Part shown: positions 1-4,470 of the stretch, piece by piece
How the letters are laid out: every line of letters begins with the position of its first letter
How positions within the stretch are numbered: the stretch's first letter is position 1
Assembly: GCA_011375275.1 (NCBI GenBank)
Contig: DRLW01000079.1
Span: forward strand, 1-6,387
Reading direction: 5' to 3'
DNA: 6,387 nucleotides
From: Bacteroidota bacterium
GTDB lineage: Bacteria; Zhuqueibacterota; Zhuqueibacteria; Zhuqueibacterales; Geothermadaptataceae
The notes under the pieces: model-generated
The model's input: only the letters and a program-made list of their open reading frames with translations
Told to the model about the DNA's origin: nothing
The model's database searches: none
Program-made: the position numbers and the translations under genes

Positions 1-6
1 CAATGG

Positions 7-387
7 TCAGTCGTCCCTTTCAGGGGGACGGCGAAGGTGCTTCTTCCGGCTGTGCAGTTTTTTCTCCTGCAGGCGCTGCGCCTTTTGTGTGCGTGACGGT
101 TTTGTGGGCACGCGCTTTTTGGGCTTTTCCAGGCGTTCGCGTAGTTTTGCAATCAGGCGCATCCAGGCTGTTTTTCTGTTTTGCGCCTGTGACCGGCTCT
201 CTGTCGCGACGACAATGATGCCGGTGGGGAGATGCTGTAAGCGCACGGAAGATTCGGTTTTGTTCTTCTTTTGTCCCCCGGGGCCGCTGGATTTGAACGT
301 CGTGAGAACGACATCCCCGGCAAGGGCTTCCGGTGTGAGGGAGTCATCTGCATCATTTGATCGGACAGATGTATTTTTGGTGTGCAT
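7..387 (-). CDS. Class I release-factor-like ribosome-rescue protein (GGQ domain, 126 aa)
   Basis: The protein carries the catalytic domain of class I peptide chain release factors without the codon-recognition domains. The GGQ motif, whose glutamine promotes hydrolysis of peptidyl-tRNA in this family, is at residues 37-39 within SSGPGGQKKNKTESSVRL, followed by HLPTGIIV and the conserved SRSQAQNR stretch. From about residue 85 the C-terminus is a strongly basic tail rich in Lys and Arg, as in ArfB/YaeJ and mitochondrial C12orf65, where such tails are associated with rescue of stalled ribosomes. The 126-residue length fits these short proteins. I chose the ATG at 385-387 because AAGAGGT lies just upstream; a longer reading from 507 would run through the trxA terminator. 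It follows trxA on the same strand but is separated by that terminator. Release-factor domain: confident. Ribosome rescue rather than another hydrolase role: inference from family architecture. Confidence 0.9.
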   Translation of the reverse strand: MHTKNTSVRSNDADDSLTPEALAGDVVLTTFKSSGPGGQKKNKTESSVRLQHLPTGIIVVATESRSQAQNRKTAWMRLIAKLRERLEKPKKRVPTKPSRTQKAQRLQEKKLHSRKKHLRRPPERDD

Positions 388-421
388 GATCTTACCTCTT
401 GAGAAAAGCAGCACCCCACAG

Positions 422-449
422 AGTATAGCGCGAGGGGTCGTAACCTCGC
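422..449 (-). promoter_or_regulatory. Possible promoter with operator-like inverted repeat for the release-factor-like gene
   Basis: Read on the minus strand, TATACT (427-422) matches five of six bases of a sigma-70 -10 box and sits about 35 bases before the ATG. No good -35 box lies 17 bases upstream. Instead a perfect 6-bp inverted repeat, GCGAGG (430-435) and CCTCGC (444-449) with an 8-base loop, occupies the spacer and -35 region. A promoter is needed here because a strong terminator isolates the gene from trxA. A repressor or activator site is one reading of the repeat; it could also be chance in a short GC-rich stretch. Confidence 0.35.
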
Positions 450-486
450 TCAGGATCGTTATCCCTGGCAGCGCATGCAGGGTGAC

Positions 487-526
487 AATAAAAAACACCC
501 GGGGCAAAAAAGCTGCACCCGGGTGT
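487..526 (-). terminator. Rho-independent terminator of trxA
   Basis: On the minus strand a perfect 9-bp stem, ACACCCGGG (526-518) with CCCGGGTGT (503-495), encloses a 14-base loop and is followed directly by TTTTTTATT (495-487). It begins about 30 bases after the trxA stop codon. On the plus strand the trailing sequence is only CTTTAAGTTT, so it should act mainly on trxA transcripts. Confidence 0.88.
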
Positions 527-557
527 CTTTAAGTTTGCTAAAGCTCGCGTACTGGAA

Positions 558-881
558 TCAGACGAGCTGATCCAGACGACGTTTCAGTTCTGACTTGGGT
601 ACAGCACCGACGACCATATCGACGATTTTACCATCCTTGAAAATCAACAGGGATGGAATGCTGCGAATATTGTGACGGCCTGCACTCTGCATATTGGCAT
701 CGACATCGAGCTTGGCTATTTTTACTTTGCCATCATATTCCTGGGCCAGCTCCTTGATGACCGGTGCGATCATCTTGCAGGGGCCACACCACTCAGCCCA
801 GAAGTCCACCAGAACAGGCTTGTCTGATTTATATACTTCCTCATCAAAATTGGCATCCGTCAGTTCTATGGGTTGAGCCAT
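558..881 (-). CDS. trxA: Thioredoxin 1
   Basis: This is a full-length 107-residue cytoplasmic thioredoxin, the general protein disulfide reductase kept reduced by thioredoxin reductase. The redox motif WCGPC is at residues 31-35 with catalytic cysteines 32 and 35. The buried Asp26 (in LVDFWAEWC), Lys57 and the cis-proline Pro76 (SIP, preceded by Ile75) sit at the numbering familiar from E. coli Trx1, and the length is the same to within two residues. The ATG at 879-881 is preceded by AAAGGAG on the minus strand, an excellent ribosome binding site. The gene is monocistronic on present evidence: it has its own terminator just downstream and a 366-base gap upstream. I see no clear promoter hexamers in the gap, though GATAAAAT about 30 bases before the start is a weak -10 candidate. 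Nothing about the protein is unusual. Confidence 0.98.
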   Translation of the reverse strand: MAQPIELTDANFDEEVYKSDKPVLVDFWAEWCGPCKMIAPVIKELAQEYDGKVKIAKLDVDANMQSAGRHNIRSIPSLLIFKDGKIVDMVVGAVPKSELKRRLDQLV

Positions 882-1247
882 TATAAATCTCCTTTCACAT
901 TCTTGATTTTATCTGTACTCTGAGAATTTCACTCCACCTCTGCTGGAAAGAACACAGAAGGCTTTGAGATAAATTCATCAGATTTCCGGCTTCGGACAGA
1001 GCCTGAAAAATTCATGCTTCAGGATAGAAAAGAGAAACCGGAATACATCGTCATAATTTTGTGTCGTTGAAACAGAACTTTGAATATCAAGAAAAAAAAG
1101 AAGAAAAACAAGTTTTGTTTTTGTTGAAACCGGGCGTTCACCGGCTCCATCCTGCTTGTTTGTTAAATTTCACTTCGTTCGAGTCCGGATATCCAGTTAC
1201 CTCAGCCAATCGGCCTGGCGAAAACCGGCACGCTGCAGGCACCCTGC
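882..1247. other. Intergenic gap between trxA and the M28 peptidase gene
   Basis: I see no gene in these 366 bases; the one reading of more than 60 codons here (1061-1366, plus) has low-complexity sequence, no recognisable domain and overlaps the M28 gene antisense. The trxA leader side contains a small hairpin TCCG-GCTT-CGGA (985-996) and a 6-bp inverted repeat CCTGAA/TTCAGG (1002-1007 with 1018-1023). The section nearer M28 has a purine-rich A tract (1091-1108) beside an AT hairpin (see 1091-1122) and a 5-bp hairpin GCAGG/CCTGC next to the M28 stop codon. Confidence 0.6.
1091..1122 (-). terminator. Possible AU-rich terminator of the M28 gene
   Basis: AAAAACAA (1104-1111) and TTGTTTTT (1115-1122) form a perfect 8-bp stem with a 3-base loop. 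Read on the minus strand the hairpin is followed by CTTCTTTTTTTTC, so it has the layout of an intrinsic terminator about 125 bases past the M28 stop. The stem has only one GC pair, so it would be weak; this could simply be an A-rich tract. Confidence 0.35.
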
Positions 1248-2645
1248 TCAGCGGACGCCCTCGTTGGCGAGTACATAAGCGAGAATTGCCATCGAGGCTG
1301 CGCCGAGTTCAAGCTCACGGCGATCGACGGCTTCAAAGACATCCAGGTCTGTATGGTGATAGGTAAAATAGCGTTGCGATTCCGGCAGCAGGCCGATCGT
1401 CAGGGTGCCGAGCCTGCCCAGCGGCCCGATATCTGCACCCCCACCGCCTTTGCGGATGCGATCCGCGCCGATCTGGCTGAACAGATAGCTCCAGCGCGCG
1501 ACTGAGCGCAGTCTGTCGCCATCAGCAGATACGGTAAAACCAACAGGCATGAAACCGCCGCGGTCGCTCTCGATGGCGACGATGTGCTTGGGGCCCGAAG
1601 CAGCCACAGAGTCCGCATACGTCCTGCCGCCGCGCAGCCCATTTTCCTCGTTGATGAACATCACAGCGCGCAGGGTTCTCTTAGGGCGCAGGCCCAGCTC
1701 CTTGAGCAAGCGCAGCGCCTCGATCGACTGCACACAGCCTGAACCATCGTCATGCGCACCCTCTCCCTTGTCCCAGCTATCGAGGTGCCCGCCGAGCAGC
1801 ACGACTTCGTCCGGGATATCCGTCCCCTTTAACTCACCGATGACATTGTATGACATCACATCGGGCAGTGTTTTCGCACTCAGGCGCAAAGTAACGCGAA
1901 CACTACCATCGTTTTTGAGCACGCTGCTGAGCATCTCAGCATCCATGGTACTGATGGCTGCGGCCGGGATTTTTTTTACGCCGTCCTGATAACGCAGCGC
2001 TCCGGTATGGGGTACATCGTCGAGGTTGGGTGTCATGGAACGCACGAGGACAGCTACAGCTCCAACCTTTGCGGCTTCAACCGCACCCAGACTGCGCTGA
2101 TCAACTGCGCCGCGATAGCCGGAAAACGTATTGCGTTCTTTTCGGCTAAAAGGGCGATTGTAAAAGATGATTTTGCCCTTTGCCCTGTTTCCCAATGCAC
2201 GAACCTGATCAAAATCATGTACTTCAATCACCTCCGCAGTGATGCCCTGCTCCGGTGTGCCGATGCTACGTCCAAGAGCACACACGCTCAGTTCCTCTGT
2301 GCCGATCGATGGCGAATTGATGATCCGTGCCTGCTCGACAGGCCCGCGCACCCAGCGCGGAACCATCACTTTCTGCAGGTGAACGTTTTCCAGCCCTGCG
2401 TCGATCATGGTGAGCCGCGCCCACTCGATCGCTGCGGCTGCCTGCGGACTGCCGCTCAGCCTGTGACCGATGGTTTTGGTCAGTTCACGTAACATCTCAT
2501 AAGCGCGGCCGGATTCGAGAGCCGTATCAAAAATCAAATTTGCTTCTTTCATGTAGGCTTTCCGGGCTTCATCATTGCTTTGCCCGTTCAGCGTCGCTGA
2601 AACCAGGATGATGAGTGCGAGAGTTCGATGAAAAATTGTGCGCAT
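1248..2645 (-). CDS. Secreted M28 zinc metallopeptidase, carboxypeptidase Q-like
   Basis: The 465-residue product begins with a signal peptide (MRTIFHR, then hydrophobic TLALIILVSATLNG, with cleavage likely near residue 21-23 and no lipobox cysteine), so it should be exported. Residues about 120-260 form the PA-like insert typical of this group, and residues 265-460 the M28 catalytic domain. The two-zinc site is intact: His287 in HLDSWD, bridging Asp299 in HDDGSG, general base Glu333 and ligand Glu334 in NEEN, Asp361 in ESDRGG and His431 in YHHTDLD. The runs GGHLDSWD and LGLRPKRTLR closely resemble animal carboxypeptidase Q (PGCP), a dipeptidase. A role in breaking down exported or scavenged peptides is inferred from this. 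AGGAG lies before the ATG at 2643-2645. It is divergent from the HD-GYP gene and apparently transcribed alone. Family: very sure; substrate: unknown. Confidence 0.95.
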   Translation of the reverse strand: MRTIFHRTLALIILVSATLNGQSNDEARKAYMKEANLIFDTALESGRAYEMLRELTKTIGHRLSGSPQAAAAIEWARLTMIDAGLENVHLQKVMVPRWVRGPVEQARIINSPSIGTEELSVCALGRSIGTPEQGITAEVIEVHDFDQVRALGNRAKGKIIFYNRPFSRKERNTFSGYRGAVDQRSLGAVEAAKVGAVAVLVRSMTPNLDDVPHTGALRYQDGVKKIPAAAISTMDAEMLSSVLKNDGSVRVTLRLSAKTLPDVMSYNVIGELKGTDIPDEVVLLGGHLDSWDKGEGAHDDGSGCVQSIEALRLLKELGLRPKRTLRAVMFINEENGLRGGRTYADSVAASGPKHIVAIESDRGGFMPVGFTVSADGDRLRSVARWSYLFSQIGADRIRKGGGGADIGPLGRLGTLTIGLLPESQRYFTYHHTDLDVFEAVDRRELELGAASMAILAYVLANEGVR

Positions 2646-2670
2646 AAATTTCTCCTGTTGCTGACTGGAA

Positions 2671-2685
2671 AACGCCGGTGGCGTT
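2671..2685 (-). promoter_or_regulatory. Perfect small hairpin in the M28 leader
   Basis: AACGCC (2671-2676) and GGCGTT (2680-2685) pair perfectly around a 3-base loop, about 26 bases before the M28 start. On the minus strand the stem runs into TTTTCC, a short U-rich stretch, so it could act as a weak attenuator or protect the mRNA 5' end. No leader peptide or known riboswitch accompanies it. Confidence 0.3.
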
Positions 2686-2754
2686 CTGAGAAGTTAGCCG
2701 ATAGCATCTATTATTTGAGCAAAGACGACTGTACACACGAAAACGTTGTTTTCT

Positions 2755-2803
2755 GTAGGGTGTCGACCGGCCGGCCCCCTGCACCCGACCGGTCGACACC
2801 CGC
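2755..2803. repeat. GTAGGG-type palindrome, copy 1 (13-bp perfect arms)
   Basis: GGGTGTCGACCGG (2758-2770) and CCGGTCGACACCC (2789-2801) are perfect inverted arms. Inside, after one C/A mismatch, three more pairs form (2772-2774 with 2785-2787), leaving a 10-base C-rich loop; outside, GT (2755-2756) can pair with GC (2802-2803) if A2757 bulges. There is no T tract on either side, so it is not a terminator. The left arm GTAGGGTGTCGACCG resembles GTAGGGGCGACCG at 4085, suggesting a dispersed intergenic palindromic repeat. It lies upstream of the M28 gene. Confidence 0.8.
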
Positions 2804-2926
2804 CATCAACGATAATCGGCACGCGTTGATTGCTGCGAATCATCAGCAGAAAAATATCATTTTATGCATTTTCTGTCACTTTTTTGTTTCACATTATTAA
2901 TTTTTATTGTTAATTAGTGCTCGTTC

Positions 2927-2946
2927 TGAAAGCAAACAGGGTGATA
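2927..2946 (+). repeat. Direct repeat copy 1 (TGAAAGMAAACAGGGTGMTA)
   Basis: Shares 18 of 20 bases with 3085-3104, in the same orientation; the differences are C/A at position 7 and A/C at position 18. Its first eight bases, TGAAAGCA, are also the exact complement of TGCTTTCA at 2999-3006. The copies are 158 bases apart. A binding site for a transcription factor is a reasonable guess. Confidence 0.6.
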
Positions 2947-3001
2947 GTTATGGCAGAGTGCCTGCTGTTTTGGGAAGTAAGCCAATATGCGTGCACACTG
3001 C

Positions 3002-3044
3002 TTTCAAAATGATACCATCACACGACGTGAGGTTCATTTTGAAA
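3002..3044. repeat. Long imperfect hairpin (11-bp perfect arms, 18 bp in total)
   Basis: TTTCAAAATGA (3002-3012) and TCATTTTGAAA (3034-3044) are perfect inverted arms. The stem continues with ACC/GGT (3014-3016 with 3031-3033) after a bulged T3013, and TCAC/GTGA (3018-3021 with 3027-3030) after a bulged A3017, closing on a 5-base loop ACGAC. Both bulges are on the left strand. There is no T tract after it. It could be an operator or enhancer palindrome in DNA, or a folded RNA element. Confidence 0.75.
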
Positions 3045-3080
3045 CTAAATATGCTTTACATGGGTTGAATTGATTCAGCG

Positions 3081-3124
3081 ATCATGAAAGAAAACAGGGT
3101 GCTAACCGGTTGTTATTTCATGAT
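3081..3124. repeat. Inverted repeat ATCATGAAA / TTTCATGAT
   Basis: Perfect 9-bp arms (3081-3089 and 3116-3124). Inside, AACA (3093-3096) pairs with TGTT (3111-3114) after a small internal loop. The left arm overlaps the start of the second copy of the direct repeat. It lies 34 bases upstream of the sigma-54-like element, that is about 60-100 bases before the predicted transcription start, a distance where activator sites are often found. Confidence 0.65.
3085..3104 (+). repeat. Direct repeat copy 2 (TGAAAGMAAACAGGGTGMTA)
   Basis: Second copy of the element at 2927-2946 (18 of 20 identical). Its TGAAA start is also the right end of the 3081-3089 inverted-repeat arm, so here the direct repeat and a palindrome overlap. 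Confidence 0.6.
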
Positions 3125-3157
3125 TAGCTGCCTGGAACCTGATTCCGGCAAAAATGC

Positions 3158-3173
3158 TGGCCTGGTTCTTGCT
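3158..3173 (+). promoter_or_regulatory. Sigma-54 (RpoN)-type promoter, candidate for the HD-GYP gene
   Basis: TGGCCTGGTTCTTGCT fits the known -24/-12 consensus TGGCACGNNNNTTGCW: the GG (-24) and GC (-12) pairs are at the exact spacing, and only the fifth and sixth bases (CT for AC) differ. Transcription would start near 3184, giving a leader of about 130 bases before the HD-GYP ATG. Palindromes and a repeated 20-mer lie upstream, where an enhancer-binding activator would sit. The same bases are also the right half of a hairpin followed by TTGCTTTTT, so a terminator is the competing reading. Confidence 0.5.
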
Positions 3174-3306
3174 TTTTGATCACACACGTCGGCTGAAATC
3201 ACAGAGTTGACCCGGGGCGATTCGGGAGCGCGACAACTTCAGTACGAGATACGGATTTCGCGACGACGTTGAATCTTAGAAGTGTGGGTAGTATCCAGAG
3301 GATGGA

Positions 3307-3311
3307 AGAGG
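3307..3311 (+). promoter_or_regulatory. Ribosome binding site fixing the HD-GYP start
   Basis: AGAGG at 3307-3311 is 6 bases before the ATG at 3318. Another AGAGG at 3297-3301 is 10 bases before an in-frame ATG at 3312, so the start could be two codons earlier. An in-frame GTG at 3282 has no such site. Confidence 0.6.
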
Positions 3312-3317
3312 ATGAAG

Positions 3318-3941
3318 ATGGGTATTGATGCGTTCTGGCCTGAGCTTGCAGTTCGAAGTTCCGGACAAAATTTCAGTGTGTACGAGTTGTTCATTCAGCT
3401 TGACAACGACACCCGCCAGCACTGCTACAGGGTCAGCCAGCTTGCAGGCCAGCTCGGTCGGGCCTTTGGCCTGGAAACACACGAAATCAGCCTGCTTGAA
3501 ACAGCCGCACTGTTCCATGATATCGGCAAAATCGCTATCGATAAAACGATACTTTCCAAACCGACTCTCCTGACGGCCTCTGAACGGGAAATGGTTCGCT
3601 TGCACCCGGAAATGGGCGCACAAATCTGGCTCGAACTCGGTGGCCCGTACAGCATTTCTGAAACCATCCTTTGTCATCACGAAGCATTTGACGGCAGCGG
3701 TTATCCATTCGGATTAGCGGGAGATGATATCCCCCTGCACGCCCGCATGGTCACTCTCGCCGATGCCCTCGATGCTATGCTTTCATCCCGAAATTATTCC
3801 GCTCCCCTGACTATCGATGATGCCATCCGTATCATCAGCAATTTGAGCGGAAAACAATTCGATCCACTTTTAGTGGATCTACTCCTGATCGAACTCGAAT
3901 ACGACTACGACCCCGCAGAAGGAATCGAACTTGTCCGCTGA
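3318..3941 (+). CDS. Stand-alone HD-GYP domain cyclic-di-GMP phosphodiesterase
   Basis: The 207-residue cytoplasmic protein is almost entirely an HD-GYP domain, the metal-dependent phosphodiesterase that hydrolyses c-di-GMP to pGpG or GMP. Conserved motifs appear in order: His35 in TRQHCYRV, the HDIGK signature (His67, Asp68, Lys71), His96 in RLHPEMG, His120-His121 and the GYP loop in HHEAFDGSGYP (residues 120-130), Asp149 in LADALDAM, and the C-terminal GKQFDP. All expected metal ligands are there, so it should be active. The residue four before His35 is Asp31, where trinuclear-iron members carry Glu, which may point to a two-metal site. No receiver, PAS, HAMP or membrane segment precedes the domain; the first 25 or so residues are unassigned. 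Control may therefore come from expression or a partner. It is followed by a strong terminator and so not co-transcribed with ppk1. Confidence 0.94.
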   Translation: MGIDAFWPELAVRSSGQNFSVYELFIQLDNDTRQHCYRVSQLAGQLGRAFGLETHEISLLETAALFHDIGKIAIDKTILSKPTLLTASEREMVRLHPEMGAQIWLELGGPYSISETILCHHEAFDGSGYPFGLAGDDIPLHARMVTLADALDAMLSSRNYSAPLTIDDAIRIISNLSGKQFDPLLVDLLLIELEYDYDPAEGIELVR

Positions 3942-3985
3942 CGGAACCGAACACGACGACTGACCACGGAAGCTGAATACGAAAG

Positions 3986-4024
3986 AAATGCCCTGTCATC
4001 CCCCCGGACAGGGCATTTTTATTT
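3986..4024 (+). terminator. Rho-independent terminator of the HD-GYP gene
   Basis: A perfect 12-bp stem, AAATGCCCTGTC (3986-3997) with GACAGGGCATTT (4007-4018), has a 9-base C-rich loop and runs into TTTTTATTTT. It starts 45 bases after the stop codon. The A-rich left flank would permit weaker activity on the other strand, but no gene points this way from the right. Confidence 0.93.
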
Positions 4025-4470
4025 TACCCCGTTTCTTGTGCGTGTTCTGTGCCTACACAGTAAACATGGGACAAAAGCCGACCCGTAGGGGCGACCGTCG
4101 GGTCACCCTTACTACACCACGGGCCGCATCCGGAATTCTATCGTCAACAATCCCAAAAATTGGCCTGGGACAAATATCATTTTGCAACCCACAACACCGC
4201 CCGATTTGCAAACCGATCATTTCCTGTTGCGTAGTCAGCATTGTTCACCGGGTTGGGTGGCAGTGACGCGGGAGCGTCGGGAAGGACGTCGCACTGCAGC
4301 AGAAGAGTGACGAGATGAACAAAAATTTCTCTGGTTTTTTCGCTGAAGAGGCAGTATTTTAGCCGGAAAAATTCTGAAATCTGTCGAGCATTCGACGCAT
4401 CTGCTTCTTCATTAAGATCTATTCTGCTGCTCACTTTTTCTCATCAGGAACCTTCCCCGGACTGTAAACC
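4025..4470. other. Intergenic region upstream of ppk1
   Basis: About 445 bases without a credible gene; short readings (4177-4434 minus, 3988-4266 plus) have no domain and cross the repeat or terminator. Besides the palindrome at 4085-4112 it has perfect 5-bp tetraloop hairpins at 4265-4278 (GACGC-GGGA-GCGTC) and 4383-4396 (GTCGA-GCAT-TCGAC), and a 9-bp inverted repeat GCAGCAGAA (4296-4304) / TTCTGCTGC (4422-4430) that could enclose the region between. TATTTT at 4355-4360 is a possible -10 box without a good -35. I see no Pho box. Confidence 0.55.
4085..4112. repeat. GTAGGG-type palindrome, copy 2
   Basis: GTAGGGGCGACC (4085-4096) pairs with GGTCACCCTTAC (4101-4112) around the tetraloop GTCG, with one G-T wobble (4088/4109) and one C/A mismatch (4092/4105). 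It has no adjoining T tract. Its left arm matches the palindrome at 2755 apart from TGT in place of G. A perfect arm here would read GTAGGGGCGACC / GGTCGCCCCTAC, so two right-arm bases look decayed. I recall similar GTAGGGGCGACC palindromes as dispersed intergenic repeats in several bacterial groups, but have not verified this. Confidence 0.7.

Larger units (their letters stand above)
2646..3317. other. Divergent M28 / HD-GYP intergenic region, highly structured
   Basis: About 670 bases without a credible gene. Short readings in both directions (2572-2799 minus, 2628-2900 plus) lack domains and overlap the palindrome or M28. From left to right it holds the M28 leader hairpin (2671-2685), the GTAGGG palindrome (2755-2803), an AT-rich stretch (2850-2916), two copies of a 20-bp direct repeat, two strong hairpins (3002-3044, 3081-3124), a sigma-54-like promoter (3158-3173) and a probable HD-GYP leader (about 3184-3317) with nothing notable beyond CCCG/CGGG at 3211-3226. 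Confidence 0.7.

Noticed and set aside
388..507. N-terminal extension of the release-factor-like protein from an ATG at 507
   Set aside because: It would run across the T tract and part of the stem of the trxA terminator, has no family similarity, and the ATG at 387 has a strong ribosome binding site.
1061..1366. 101-codon plus-strand reading between trxA and M28
   Set aside because: Low-complexity Lys/Glu start, then antisense to the M28 C-terminus; no domain and no ribosome binding site.
2007..2492. 161-codon plus-strand reading opposite M28
   Set aside because: Antisense to the conserved peptidase; no recognisable domain.
3002..3044. Integron attC site
   Set aside because: The bulged stem is suggestive but the GTTRRRY and RYYYAAC core sites are missing.
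3282..3317. GTG start of the HD-GYP gene at 3282
   Set aside because: No ribosome binding site at suitable distance, while ATG 3318 has AGAGG six bases upstream.
2900..3317. Cyclic-di-GMP riboswitch before the HD-GYP gene
   Set aside because: The conserved blocks of the class I (GEMM) aptamer, such as GGGACGCAAAGCC, are absent, and I see no class II aptamer.
4315..4362. 15-codon mini-ORF (MNKNFSGFFAEEAVF) upstream of ppk1 as a leader peptide
   Set aside because: Weak ribosome binding site and no attenuator-type terminator follows it; chance is as likely.
4177..4434. 85-codon minus-strand reading in the ppk1 upstream region
   Set aside because: No domain, no convincing ribosome binding site, and it overlaps several hairpins and the probable ppk1 promoter.
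4265..4470. Pho box controlling ppk1
   Set aside because: No paired CTGTCAT-like heptamers at 11-base spacing; single CTGTC matches only.
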